Of a stretch of 64,000 nucleotides of DNA, positions 10,722 through 19,799 are shown in pieces (position 1 is the stretch's first letter; each line of letters begins with the position of its first letter). Position numbers and translations under genes: made by a program. The notes under the pieces are model-generated. The model saw nothing but the letters and a program-made list of their open reading frames with translations. It was not told where the DNA came from and did not search any database. This DNA is from Chthonobacter rhizosphaerae (GTDB lineage Bacteria; Pseudomonadota; Alphaproteobacteria; Rhizobiales; Pleomorphomonadaceae): positions 1-64,000 of the forward strand of contig NZ_JACDIS010000006.1 of assembly GCF_013839525.1 (NCBI RefSeq), in the 5' to 3' direction.

Positions 10722-13070
10722 TCAGGCCTCCGCCCGTCGCATGGCGGTGACGGCGCGCATGATGGCCTCCGGCGTCGCCGGCGCGTCGAGGAGCGGGACC
10801 ACCCCGGGCCTCAGGCTGGCGACGGCGTCGAACACGGCGGAAAAGACGGACGCCGCCAGCATGAGCGGCGGCTCGCCGACGGCCTTGGAGCGGAAGATGG
10901 TGATCTCCCGGTTGCCGGGGCTGTCGTAGAGCGCGGTGTGGAAAGCCTCCGGCACGTCGGACGAACAGGGGATCTTGTAGGTGGACGGGGCGTGCGTGCG
11001 CAGGCGGCCCCGCTCGTCCCACCAGAGTTCCTCGGTCGTGACCCAGCCCATGCCCTGGATGAAGCCGCCCTCGATCTGGCCGATGTCGATGGCCGGGTTC
11101 AGGGACTTGCCGACGTCGTGGAGGATGTCGATGCGGTCCACCTTCATCTCGCCGGTCATGGTGTCGATGGTCACCTCCGAACAGGCGGCCCCATAGGCGA
11201 AGTAGAGGAAGGGCCGGCCCTCCGCGCGGTCGCGGTTCCAGGTGATTTTCGGCGTCTTGTAGTAGCCCGCCGAGGAGAGCTGGATGCGGGCGAGGAAGGC
11301 CTTCTTGACGATGTCGCGGAACGGCACGGAGCCGTTGCCGATGATGACCTGGCTGTCGCGGAAGGCGATCTGGTCGGCCGGTGTGCCGTATTCCAGGGAG
11401 ACGAAGTCGACGAGGCGGGCCTTGATCTGCCGGCAGGCGACCTGGGCGGCCATGCCGTTGATGTCGGTGCCGGAGGAGGCGGCGGTCGGGGCGGTGTTCG
11501 GCACCTTGCCGGTGGTGGTGGCGGTGATCTTCACCTGGTCGAGCGGCAGGCCGAACTCCTCGGCCACCACCTGGGCGACCTTGGTGTTGAGCCCCTGCCC
11601 CATCTCGGTGCCGCCGTGGTTGAGGTGCACCGAGCCGTCCGTGTAGACGTGCACGAGCGCGCCCGCCTGGTTGAGGTGGACGAGCGTGAAGGAGATGCCG
11701 AACTTCAGCGGCGTGAAGGCGATGCCCTTCTTCAGGATGCGGTTCTTCGCGTTGAAGGCCTTCACCTCGGCGCGGCGGGCGGCGTAGTCGGACGTGCGCT
11801 CCAGCTCGGCGATGATCTCCGGGAGAACGTTGTCCTCCACCTTCATGCCGTAGGGCGTCAGGTCCCGGCCGGGGCCGTAGATGTTGCGCTTGCGGACCTC
11901 GAGCGGGTCGAGGCCGGTCTCGACCGCGATGGTGTCCATGATGCGCTCGGCGGCGAGCACCCCTTGCGGGCCGCCGAAGCCCCGGAAGGCGGTGTTGGAC
12001 ACCGTGTTGGTCTTCAGCCGCTGGGACAGGATGCGCACCGCCGGGTAGAAGTAGGCGTTGTCGGCGTGGAACATGGTGCGGTCGTTGACCCCGAGCGAGA
12101 GGTCGGGGGAATAGCCGCAGCGGGCGTAGAAATCGAGCCGGGTCGCGACGATCCGGCCCTCGGCGTCGTAGCCGACGTCGAACTCGGCCACGTCGTCGTG
12201 GCGCTTGCCGGTCATCACCATGTCGTCGTCGCGATCGAGGCGGAGCTTGCAGGGTCGGCCGGTTTGCGCCGCCGCGAGGGCGGCGATCACGGCCCACTGG
12301 CTCGCCTGGCTCTCCTTGCCGCCGAAGCCGCCGCCCATGCGGCGCACCTCGGCGGTGACGGCGGCGTCGGGCACGGCGAGCGCCTTGGCGACGAGGTGCT
12401 GGACCTCGGTCGGGTGCTGGGTGGACGAGTGGACGTGCATGTCGCCGTCCTCGCCCGGAACGGCGAGCGCGATCTGGCCCTCCAGGTAGAAATGCTCCTG
12501 GCCGCCCATGGTGATGCGGCCGCTCACCCGGCGCTGGCAGTCGCCGAGGTCGCGGTCCACGTCGCCGCGGCCGAACCGGTATTCGGGCAGGACGTGGAGG
12601 TCGGCCGCGCGGGCGTCGGCGACCGTGATGGCGGGCGTCTCGGCGACCGCCTCGAAGCGGGCGAGCCTGGCGGCCCGGCGGGCGGCGTCGCGGGTGGTGG
12701 CCACGACGGCGAACACCACCTGGCCCCAGAACTCGATCTCGCCCTCGGAGAAGATCGGATCGCCGCCGACCGACGGCGAGCAGTCGTTGACGCCCGGGAT
12801 GTCGGCGGCGGTCAGGACGGCGACGACGCCCGGATGGGCGCGGACCGGATCCAGGTCGACGGCGGTGAAGCGGCCCTTGGCGAGCGACGCGCAGAAGCCC
12901 GGCGCCACGTGCAGCGTGCCCTCCGGCTCGCGCATGTCGTCGATGTAGACGGCCGCGCCGGTGACGTGCTTGACCGCGCTGTCGTGTCGGATCGGCTGGC
13001 GGACGACGGCGAAGACGCCGTCCTGGCTGTCGTCGCGCGTGTCGTCGTGATCGCTCTCAAGCGCCGACAT
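10722..13070 (-). CDS. xdhB: Xanthine dehydrogenase, molybdopterin-binding subunit
   Basis: Catalytic subunit that hydroxylates hypoxanthine to xanthine and xanthine to urate at a molybdenum centre. 782 aa, normal for bacterial XdhB. Seen: VRRMGGGFGGKESQ and AFRGFGGPQG (Mo-pterin contacts), and near the C-terminus KAVGEPPLMLAAS, whose Glu is the expected catalytic base. Its start overlaps xdhA by 14 bp. Cytoplasmic, no signal peptide. Confidence 0.96.
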   Translation of the reverse strand: MSALESDHDDTRDDSQDGVFAVVRQPIRHDSAVKHVTGAAVYIDDMREPEGTLHVAPGFCASLAKGRFTAVDLDPVRAHPGVVAVLTAADIPGVNDCSPSVGGDPIFSEGEIEFWGQVVFAVVATTRDAARRAARLARFEAVAETPAITVADARAADLHVLPEYRFGRGDVDRDLGDCQRRVSGRITMGGQEHFYLEGQIALAVPGEDGDMHVHSSTQHPTEVQHLVAKALAVPDAAVTAEVRRMGGGFGGKESQASQWAVIAALAAAQTGRPCKLRLDRDDDMVMTGKRHDDVAEFDVGYDAEGRIVATRLDFYARCGYSPDLSLGVNDRTMFHADNAYFYPAVRILSQRLKTNTVSNTAFRGFGGPQGVLAAERIMDTIAVETGLDPLEVRKRNIYGPGRDLTPYGMKVEDNVLPEIIAELERTSDYAARRAEVKAFNAKNRILKKGIAFTPLKFGISFTLVHLNQAGALVHVYTDGSVHLNHGGTEMGQGLNTKVAQVVAEEFGLPLDQVKITATTTGKVPNTAPTAASSGTDINGMAAQVACRQIKARLVDFVSLEYGTPADQIAFRDSQVIIGNGSVPFRDIVKKAFLARIQLSSAGYYKTPKITWNRDRAEGRPFLYFAYGAACSEVTIDTMTGEMKVDRIDILHDVGKSLNPAIDIGQIEGGFIQGMGWVTTEELWWDERGRLRTHAPSTYKIPCSSDVPEAFHTALYDSPGNREITIFRSKAVGEPPLMLAASVFSAVFDAVASLRPGVVPLLDAPATPEAIMRAVTAMRRAEA

Positions 13071-14553
13071 GGGCGGCCTCCTGGCGGGGTTCGCGGTGTC
13101 CGACGACGCGGGTGCGGCTGGTGGGGGCGCCGGCCGTCTCCAGGAGCGCCTTGGCGAGGAGGGCCCGCGCGGTCTCCAGGCGGTAGTGGGCGCTCGCCCG
13201 CATGTCGGTGAGAGGCTGGAAGTCCTCGGCGAAGGCCTCGATGGCCGGGCTCCAGGCGGCGGCGGACGCCGGCGAGACGCCGACGAGCCTCTCCTCCACG
13301 GCCCGCGCCCGTTTCGGGATGGCGGCCATGCCGCCGAAGGCGACCCGCGCCTCGGTGATGACGCCGTCGCGGAGGGTGAACAGGAAGGCGCCGAGGACGG
13401 CGGAGATGTCCTGGTCGAAGCGCTTGGAGATCTTGTAGGCGCGGAAGACCTGATCGTCCTTCAGCTTCGGCACCAGGACGCCGGCGACGAACTCGGACGG
13501 GCGGCGGTCCTGGACGCCGTAGTCGAGGAAGAACTCCTCCAGCGGCATGGCGCGGTTGGCCTCGGCGGAAACGAGCTCCAGGGTCGCCCCGAGGGCGATC
13601 AGCATGGGCGGGGTGTCGCCGATCGGCGAGCCGTTGGCGATGTTGCCGCCGATCGTGCCGGACGCCCGCACCTGCCGTGAGCCGAGCCGCCTGAGGACGG
13701 CGCCGACGTCCGGGTCGACGGCCGCGAGCGCGTCGAACGCCGCCTCGTAGGTGGCGGTGGCGCCGATGATGAGCGCGGGGCCGAGGTCCTCGATCCGGTC
13801 GAGCCCGTCGACGCGGCCGAGGTGGATGAGCTTGCGGATCGGCCGGAACTGCTTGGTGATCCAGAGCCCGACGTCGGTGGCGCCCGCCACCAGGGTGGCG
13901 TCCGGATGGCGGCCGTAGAGGGCGGCGAGCGCCTCCACGGAACGCGGCGCGGCGAAGAAGGCGTCCTCGGTGCCGACGAACACGTCCTGGTCGTCGGCGA
14001 GGAACTGGAGGACGCCGGTGGTCGCCTCGGCGGAGCGGGTGAACATGTCGTCCGCCGGCGACGCGAGAGCCGTCCTGGCGGCGTCGACGATCGGCCGGTA
14101 GCCGGTGCAGCGGCACAGGTTGCCGGCGAGCCATTCGTCGATCACGGCGCGGGACGGCGGCGTCTCGCGCGCGGCGTCCTGGTAGAGGGAGAAGAGGCTC
14201 ATCACGATGCCCGGCGTGCAGAAGCCGCACTGGGAGCCGTGGTGGTCCACCATGGCCTGCTGCACCGGATGGAGGCCGGACGGACCGGCGATGTCCTCCA
14301 CGGTGACGATCTCCTTGCCATCGAGCTGGCCGACGAACTGGATGCAGGCGTTGACCGGCCGGTAGATCAGCCGGTCGCCCTCCACGGAGCCGACCGCCAC
14401 GGTGCAGGCGCCGCAGTCGCCCTCGTTGCAGCCTTCCTTGGTGCCGCAGGCGCGCTCGCGCAGGCGCAGATAGTCGAGCAGGGTCTCGGTCGGGGCGACG
14501 TCCCGCACCTCGACCACCCTGCCCTTTCGAATGAAGCGGATGGTGTCGCGCAT
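13057..14553 (-). CDS. xdhA: Xanthine dehydrogenase, FeS/FAD subunit
   Basis: Passes electrons from the molybdenum centre to NAD+. 498 aa. An N-terminal plant-type [2Fe-2S] domain has Cys36, 42, 47 and 50 (CGTKEGCNEGDCGAC); the second [2Fe-2S] domain has CGFCTPG and LCRCTGY; the FAD domain has LVAGATDVGL and TIGGNIANGSPIGD. ATG at 14553, 4 nt after the uraH stop, with GGGAG upstream. Confidence 0.96.
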   Translation of the reverse strand: MRDTIRFIRKGRVVEVRDVAPTETLLDYLRLRERACGTKEGCNEGDCGACTVAVGSVEGDRLIYRPVNACIQFVGQLDGKEIVTVEDIAGPSGLHPVQQAMVDHHGSQCGFCTPGIVMSLFSLYQDAARETPPSRAVIDEWLAGNLCRCTGYRPIVDAARTALASPADDMFTRSAEATTGVLQFLADDQDVFVGTEDAFFAAPRSVEALAALYGRHPDATLVAGATDVGLWITKQFRPIRKLIHLGRVDGLDRIEDLGPALIIGATATYEAAFDALAAVDPDVGAVLRRLGSRQVRASGTIGGNIANGSPIGDTPPMLIALGATLELVSAEANRAMPLEEFFLDYGVQDRRPSEFVAGVLVPKLKDDQVFRAYKISKRFDQDISAVLGAFLFTLRDGVITEARVAFGGMAAIPKRARAVEERLVGVSPASAAAWSPAIEAFAEDFQPLTDMRASAHYRLETARALLAKALLETAGAPTSRTRVVGHREPRQEAAHVGA

Positions 14554-14557
14554 GGGG

Positions 14558-14914
14558 TCAGCTCCCGCGATAGGTGGAATAGCCGTAAGGCGAGAGGAGC
14601 AGCGGCACGTGGTAGTGGCGCGACGGATCCGCGATGCCGAAGCGGATCGGGATGATGTCGAGGAAAGCCGGCTCGGGCAGCGCGTGACCGGCCGCGCGCA
14701 GATAGGCGCCGGCTTCGAAGCGGAGCTCGTAGGTGCCGGCGGCGAGCGCCTCGCCCTCCAGGATGGGCGCGTCGCAGCGGCCGTCCGCGTTGGTGACGAC
14801 CGTCTTCACCGGCTCGCCGGCGCCGTCCGGACCGACGCGCAGCAGGTGCGCCACAAGCCCGGCGGCGGGCAGGCCCGATGCCGTGTCGAGTACATGCGTC
14901 GTCAGTCGACCCAA
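14558..14914 (-). CDS. uraH: 5-hydroxyisourate hydrolase
   Basis: Hydrolyses 5-hydroxyisourate, the product of urate oxidation, on the way to allantoin. About 118 aa, transthyretin-related fold. The start [16 protein letters not shown] and the C-terminal signature YGYSTYRGS are diagnostic. I chose the TTG at 14914, six nt after GGGAGG; an in-frame TTG at 14932 lies before that site and no ATG is available. First gene of the purine operon. No urate oxidase or OHCU decarboxylase gene lies in the window. Confidence 0.9.
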   Translation of the reverse strand: MGRLTTHVLDTASGLPAAGLVAHLLRVGPDGAGEPVKTVVTNADGRCDAPILEGEALAAGTYELRFEAGAYLRAAGHALPEPAFLDIIPIRFGIADPSRHYHVPLLLSPYGYSTYRGS

Positions 14915-15189
14915 ACCGCACCTCCCGGACAACCCCAGCGAAGACCCTAACGCTCCGCGGCCTCGCCGTTTTTCTCACCATGCCGAAAAAACGATCGCAT
15001 ACAAGAGGACGGCCGGGAAGGTGCGGAATGAAGTTCCCCAACCGATGTTGGCGGAGGGACGAGCCCGCCCGATCGGAGGACCGGTCGGGCGGGGACTCCG
15101 GACGCCCGCGCGCACGGCGCGCTTCGAGAGCCCGCCGGGCGCACGGCGCCCTTCGAGAGCCCGGCGGAGGGCCGCCGGGCCGCGCTCCG

Positions 15190-16158
15190 TCACGGCAGCA
15201 GGAGGGTGGCTCCGCGCGTGGTGCGGGCCGCCATGGCCTCGTGGCAGGCAACCACGTCGTCGAGGGCGAAGGTCTGGCCGATCTCCGGGCGGACCACGCC
15301 GGCGGCGACCTTCTCGAACAGGTCGGCGGCGGCGGCGGTGAGTTCCTCGCGCTTCGCCACGTAGTTGAACAGCGTCGGCCGGGTGGCGAACAGGGAGCCC
15401 TTGCGGGAGAGGAGCAGCATGTCGAACGGCGGGACGGGTCCGGAGGAGTTGCCGAACGAGACGAACAGGCCGCGCGGCTTCAGGCAGTCGAGCGAGCCGG
15501 GGAAGGTGTCCTTGCCGACGCTGTCGTAGACCACGTCCACCTTGGCGCCCTCGGTGAGTTCGGCGACGCGGGCGACGAAATCCTCGGTGCGGTAGTTGAT
15601 GACATGGGTGTAGCCGGCGGCCTTGGCGGCCTCGGCCTTCTCGTCGGAGCCGACCGTCGCGATGGAGGTGCATCCGATCGCCTTCAGCCACTGTCCGGCG
15701 ATGAGGCCGACGCCGCCCGCCCCTGCGTGGAAGAGCACGGTGTGCTCCGGCCCGACCGGAAAGGTGCGGGTGAGGAGGAACTGGACGGTGAGGCCCTTCA
15801 GGAGCACGGCGGCGGCGGTGCGGTCGTCCACCCCGTCGGGGATGGAGACCAGCCGGTCGGCCGGCATCACGCGCATCTCGCTGTAGGCGCCGGTGGAGCC
15901 CGCGTAGGCGACGCGGTCGCCGGGCTTCACGGTGGTGACGCCCTCGCCCACCGCCTCGACCACGCCGGCGGCTTCGGCGCCCGGCACAAAGGGCAGATCC
16001 GTGGGGTAGAGGCCGGAGCGGAAGTAGGTGTCGATGAAGTTGACGCCGATGACGGTGTGGCGGACGAGCGCCTCGCCCGGCCCTGCGGACGGGACGGGGA
16101 CGTCCTCGATCCGCAGCACCTCGGGGCCTCCGGTCTTCGTGACGCGAACGGCTTTCAT
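15190..16158 (-). CDS. NADPH:quinone oxidoreductase, zinc-free MDR family
   Basis: Medium-chain dehydrogenase/reductase of the quinone oxidoreductase group, probably reducing quinones or enals with NADPH. About 322 aa from the ATG at 16158 (MKAVRVTKTGGPEVL), with GGAG upstream. Seen: GVNFIDTYFRSGLYP near residues 40-55, AGAGGVGLIAGQWLKA (Rossmann) and no catalytic-zinc Cys set. The stretch 14915-15189 between this and uraH holds the purine operon promoter region but no clear hexamers. Confidence 0.88.
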   Translation of the reverse strand: MKAVRVTKTGGPEVLRIEDVPVPSAGPGEALVRHTVIGVNFIDTYFRSGLYPTDLPFVPGAEAAGVVEAVGEGVTTVKPGDRVAYAGSTGAYSEMRVMPADRLVSIPDGVDDRTAAAVLLKGLTVQFLLTRTFPVGPEHTVLFHAGAGGVGLIAGQWLKAIGCTSIATVGSDEKAEAAKAAGYTHVINYRTEDFVARVAELTEGAKVDVVYDSVGKDTFPGSLDCLKPRGLFVSFGNSSGPVPPFDMLLLSRKGSLFATRPTLFNYVAKREELTAAAADLFEKVAAGVVRPEIGQTFALDDVVACHEAMAARTTRGATLLLP

Positions 16159-16237
16159 GCGCTTTCTCCACCCAATCAACGAGTCGCTGGTCGGACGCTA
16201 GCCGATGGCGCGGCCGGCGTGAACCGGTCGCCGCCCG

Positions 16238-17443
16238 TCACGCGGCTTCGGGACACGCCGCCGCCGAGGTCGGGTCCCGGCGGACGCGGGCGTGGCCGGC
16301 GAGGAGGCCGGTCATGACCACCGCCGGCAGAAGCGCCAGGAACGCCGTGCCGAGGCCGGCGACCTCGGCCATGAAGCCGATCAGCGGCGGCGCGGTGAGG
16401 AGCGCCGCCATGACGGCGAGGGAGAGGCCGGCGAGGTTGTTGGCCGCGCTCGCGCCGCTCCGGTCCGCGACGGCGCTCGCCGCCATCGGGAAGACGAGCG
16501 AGACGCCCGCGCCGAGCACCACCAGGGCCGCGCAGGCGAGCGGCACGGTGGGAGCGAGAATGAAGCCGACGAGGCCGATGGCGGCGGCGAGCGAACAGGC
16601 CCGGATGATGGTGGGCGCCGGGAAGCGCTCGCGGATGACGTCGCCGGAGAAGCGGCCGACCGCCATGGCGACGGCGAAGCAGGCGTAGCCGACGCCCGCC
16701 GCGAACGGCGACGCGCCGAGATCCTGGCGCAGGAAGAGCGTGCCCCAGTCGTAGAAGGCGCCCTCGGCCAGGGTGACGCCGATGGCCATGAGACAGGCGC
16801 CGAGCACGGCCCGGCCGGGCAGCGCGAAGATCGGCGCTTGGCCGCCCTCCCCGCCGGTCTTCGGCTTCACGAAGGCGACCGGCGGCAGGGCGCGCGCGAG
16901 CGCGAGGGCCGCCCCGATGGAGACCGCCGCGACGGCGGCGAAATGGACCGGGTAGTCGACGCCGATCTGCCCGGCCGCGCCCGCGACGAGCGCGCCGGTC
17001 ATGATGCCGAGGCTCCAGAAGCCGTGGCAGCGCGCCATGACCTTGCGGCCGTCCGCCTTCTCGGACGCGTCGGCGGCGGCGTTCTGGGCCACCTCCATGC
17101 CGGCGTTGGTGACGCCGGCGACGAAGATCGCCACCGTGAGGGTGAGCCAGTCCGGCGCGAGCGCGATCGGCAGGAGCGCCAGCGCGAGGCCGACCCCGGA
17201 TGCGATGAAGACCGTGCCGGGCGACGTGCGGTCGATCCAGCGGCCGACGAACGGCAGCACCGCGAGCGTGCCGATGGGACCGGCCGTGAGCGCGAGGCCC
17301 ATGGCCGCCTTGGTGAGTCCGAGCGCCTCCATCACGTCGGGCACCCGGGTGAGCCAGGTGCCGAGGAGGACGGCGTTGAGGAAGAAGGCGGCACCGATGC
17401 GGATGAAGACGGGCACGACGGGCACCAGACGGGCGAGAGACAC
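16238..17443 (-). CDS. MFS transporter
   Basis: Major facilitator superfamily permease, about 401 aa and 12 hydrophobic segments. A Gly- and acidic-residue-rich loop RWIDRTSPGTVF sits at the conserved 2-3 loop position. The general pattern (FLNAVLLGTWLTRVPDV at the start, GFWSLGIMTGALV in the middle) resembles the YbjJ-like group of sugar/drug transporters, but substrate cannot be told. Start uncertain: GTG at 17443 is used, with another GTG at 17470; the long frame 5' of these is basic, non-membrane and unlikely. Confidence 0.8.
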   Translation of the reverse strand: MSLARLVPVVPVFIRIGAAFFLNAVLLGTWLTRVPDVMEALGLTKAAMGLALTAGPIGTLAVLPFVGRWIDRTSPGTVFIASGVGLALALLPIALAPDWLTLTVAIFVAGVTNAGMEVAQNAAADASEKADGRKVMARCHGFWSLGIMTGALVAGAAGQIGVDYPVHFAAVAAVSIGAALALARALPPVAFVKPKTGGEGGQAPIFALPGRAVLGACLMAIGVTLAEGAFYDWGTLFLRQDLGASPFAAGVGYACFAVAMAVGRFSGDVIRERFPAPTIIRACSLAAAIGLVGFILAPTVPLACAALVVLGAGVSLVFPMAASAVADRSGASAANNLAGLSLAVMAALLTAPPLIGFMAEVAGLGTAFLALLPAVVMTGLLAGHARVRRDPTSAAACPEAA

Positions 17444-17697
17444 GGGCGGAAGATGACGAACGCGCGGCACAAGGCACCGTTCCGGTGACGCCGCGATGAC
17501 GGCCACCGCGCGGGCGGCGGCCGGACCGATCCGCGATGGACACCGGCCGTGTGGCCGATCCGTGGCGGAGCCTGCGTCATGGCGCTGTCTCGACGCTGAC
17601 AAGGCCGGCGGCCTAGAAGAACTGCGAGGGATTCGGCGGGGCCGGCCCCGTCGGGCGTCGTGCCGCGACGCCGGCCCGCCCACGGACGGGGGTTCGC

Positions 17698-18198
17698 ATG
17701 AAGGCGGTGGAGATCTTCGTCGAGCGGCTGATTCTCGCCAGCCGGTTCGTGCTGGTGGTGTTCTACGTGGGGCTCGGGCTGGCGCTCGCGGTCTACGCGG
17801 TCTCCTTCATGGCGAAGCTCTGGAAGGTGGCGGCCAGCGTGTTCGTGCTCTCCGACGCGGAGATGATCCTCGCCATGCTGGCGCTGATCGACGCCGCGCT
17901 GGTGGCGAGCCTCCTCGTGATGGTGATGATCTCGTCCTACGAGAACTTCGTCAGCCGGTTCGACGACGAGGAGGCGGACATCTCCTTCCTCGGCAAGCTG
18001 GACAGCGGCAGCCTGAAGATCAAGGTGGCGTCGTCGATCGTGGCGATCTCGTCGATCCACCTGCTGCAGGTGTTCCTGAACGCGGACCAGTATGCCAACG
18101 ACCGGATCATGTGGCTGACCATCCTGCACATGGCCTTCGTGATCTCCGCGCTGCTGCTGGGCTTCCTGGAGAAGCTGATGGCGAAGACGAAGGTGTGA
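17698..18198 (+). CDS. UPF0114 (YqhA-like) membrane protein
   Basis: A 166-aa inner-membrane protein with four hydrophobic segments (about residues 12-35, 55-80, 105-125, 140-160). The start VERLILASRFVLVVFYVGL, the middle LIDAALVASLLVMVMISSYENFVSRFD and SIHLLQVFL are typical of the UPF0114/YqhA family, whose function is unknown. It faces the MFS gene with a 254-bp divergent intergenic region. Confidence 0.88.
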   Translation: MKAVEIFVERLILASRFVLVVFYVGLGLALAVYAVSFMAKLWKVAASVFVLSDAEMILAMLALIDAALVASLLVMVMISSYENFVSRFDDEEADISFLGKLDSGSLKIKVASSIVAISSIHLLQVFLNADQYANDRIMWLTILHMAFVISALLLGFLEKLMAKTKV

Positions 18199-18245
18199 CG
18201 GCGTCCCGCCCGCCGGGCCGCGGCGCGCCGGCGCGGCCGCATGTG

Positions 18246-18274
18246 TTGCGCAAGCCCGTGCGCTTGCGTATAGG
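18246..18274 (+). promoter_or_regulatory. Putative tRNA-Lys promoter
   Basis: TTGCGC at 18246-18251 and TATAGG at 18269-18274 are separated by exactly 17 nt, about 90 bp upstream of the tRNA. Confidence 0.5.
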
Positions 18275-18362
18275 AGTGCCCACCGCGGGCGAGCGGCCCC
18301 TCGCCCACCGCCGTTCAGCCGAACGGCACCGCACCTCCGGCCGGAGGCGCGACGCGGTTTGG

Positions 18363-18438
18363 GAGCGCGTAGCTCAGCCGGTAGAGCACGTGACTTTTAA
18401 TCATGGGGTCCTGGGTTCGAGTCCCAGCGCGCTCACCA
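18363..18438 (+). tRNA. tRNA-Lys (anticodon TTT)
   Basis: A 76-nt cloverleaf. The acceptor stem GAGCGCG pairs with CGCGCTC and is followed by an encoded ACCA end. The anticodon loop reads CTTTTAA with TTT as the anticodon, and the T arm holds GGTTCGAGTCC. It lies alone, and the DNA just past it is less GC-rich with unknown membrane genes, as is common at island insertion points, although no copy of the tRNA 3' end is seen downstream. Confidence 0.96.
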
Positions 18439-18604
18439 AAACCCTTGAACGTATCGAACATCGTGCGCTGAACTCTAGTCGAGGGCAAGTTGTCCGATAC
18501 GCGGCCGCTACCGAGACCAAGTAACGGTTATCATCCATCGACAAGATAGCTGAAGACGGTGGGACGAAACGCATGAAACGATCAGATGCTCATCGTCGGC
18601 CACG

Positions 18605-18722
18605 CTAGAGCATTCTCCGATCAAATTGCACGACCTGATCGCCGAAAGAATGCTCCGGCTTATCGAATCTGGAGCGATTTCTTGTCGACCTGACGTTACC
18701 GTCAGGTCGGGAAGCGCTCTAG
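18605..18722. repeat. Nested palindromic element with CTAGAGC ends
   Basis: Outer 7-bp inverted ends CTAGAGC (18605) and GCTCTAG (18716) enclose two hairpins. One spans 18608-18655 (GAGCATTCT and CGATCA matched by TGATCG and AGAATGCTC). The other spans 18686-18709 (CGACCTGACG with its exact complement, 4-nt loop). It looks like one of the dispersed palindromes of Hyphomicrobiales genomes. The remaining 18439-18756 sequence holds no gene. Confidence 0.7.
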
Positions 18723-18756
18723 GCGCTGCACTGGCAACGGCTGTGAACCCTCGCAA

Positions 18757-19377
18757 TCAGCGTTCGACGTCCATCGCACCTGCAAAAGCGCGCGACATCT
18801 TCGCCGCCGTGGAACGGTCCAAGTAATGGAAAATCGAAGCCGGCCTGCCCATCGAGTATGCTACAATAAGAATGGGCACAGAGAACACAATCGTCGTAAA
18901 TATCACAGCTACCGACAAAGGCGAGTTGAGAACCTGAATCTTCTCGGACAATTCAAATATTTCTTTCCGAGCTTCTGAATTCCAGAAAATAGGCTCATGA
19001 TCGTAGCCATCAAGCTCGCTACGCAGCCATTCTTCTTCGATCTTATCTGCACGCTTGGACAGGTTCTCGAAATCGGAGGAACCGCGGTCAGGCGAGCGCA
19101 GGGAACGAGGGTATAACAACGCCTCTCCGACAGCGGCGATGATCGCCAACGGCAGACCGAGCGCCATCAGCGGCAGCTCTATGCGATTGAGCGCCTGATT
19201 CATCGCGAGTGTGAGCCACGCGCGGTCCGCGTCGGTCGCGCTGGGCTCGGAGGCGATACGTTCCACCATGACGGCGAGCCGGCTATACATCGGACGGGAA
19301 AGAAAAGCCGTGACGGCGCGAAGCGACCCTACGATGATCAGCCCCATCAACGCCCACTGACCGATCTGTTCCATCAC
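18757..19377 (-). CDS. Hypothetical three-TM membrane protein
   Basis: 206 aa, not recognised. Hydrophobic helices at about 4-24, 68-90 and 153-175; between the last two is a polar, acidic segment of some 60 residues (DFENLSKRADKIEEEW, then EARKEIFELSEKIQVLN) that looks helical and should lie in the cytoplasm or periplasm as a soluble domain. GTG start at 19377 overlaps the stop of the gene upstream (GTGATG), so the two are translationally coupled. Base composition is visibly less GC-rich than the flanking genes. Confidence 0.65.
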   Translation of the reverse strand: MMEQIGQWALMGLIIVGSLRAVTAFLSRPMYSRLAVMVERIASEPSATDADRAWLTLAMNQALNRIELPLMALGLPLAIIAAVGEALLYPRSLRSPDRGSSDFENLSKRADKIEEEWLRSELDGYDHEPIFWNSEARKEIFELSEKIQVLNSPLSVAVIFTTIVFSVPILIVAYSMGRPASIFHYLDRSTAAKMSRAFAGAMDVER

Positions 19378-19685
19378 TTATCTCCGCCCCGATCCATTTT
19401 GTCTCGCAGACGCTCCAGATCTCTTTTCGGCCCCTCGAGCCCCCACCGTATTGTGAAAACGCCCACGTAGCAGAGACCGAGGCCGGCTGCCAGAAGCCGA
19501 TTCTGTATAGCCCAAACCCTTACATCCTCGTCATACCCGAGGAAAAACAGGACTGTGGCCGTCGCTCCACCATATGTGGTGATGTTGGCCGCCAGATCCT
19601 TCAGGAACCTGAAAAGTTCTCGCCCCAACTGAAGCCCCCGCCGCCACGCGTCGGAGACTTGCACATTTTCCGCGTTTCCGCACAC
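19374..19685 (-). CDS. Hypothetical two-TM membrane protein
   Basis: 103 aa, not recognised. An N-terminal amphipathic part (RRGLQLGRELFRFLKDLAA) precedes two hydrophobic helices at about 39-57 and 65-82, and the C-terminus is charged (RDLERLRDKMDRGG). GTG start at 19685 or an in-frame GTG at 19664. It ends inside the start of the 206-aa gene, forming a two-gene unit between tRNA-Lys and the glycosyltransferase operon. Confidence 0.55.
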   Translation of the reverse strand: MCGNAENVQVSDAWRRGLQLGRELFRFLKDLAANITTYGGATATVLFFLGYDEDVRVWAIQNRLLAAGLGLCYVGVFTIRWGLEGPKRDLERLRDKMDRGGDK

Positions 19686-19799
19686 GATTCAGCACGGATG
19701 AACCGCTACCGACGACGCGCCCCGCACCCGGCGGGCGGCCGAGCGGCGGGTGTCGGGTTCGCCGGCGACGTCGGGACCATCGCGACCGGCCCGGCGGCG

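Noticed and set aside
14930-15010. GntR-type operator in front of the purine operon (TTGTATGCGATCG on the minus strand)
   Set aside because: Only one half resembles the TTGTATACAA type of site; too weak to call.
18363-18438. tRNA-Lys as attachment site of an integrated element
   Set aside because: No duplicate of the tRNA 3' end and no integrase gene was found downstream in the window.
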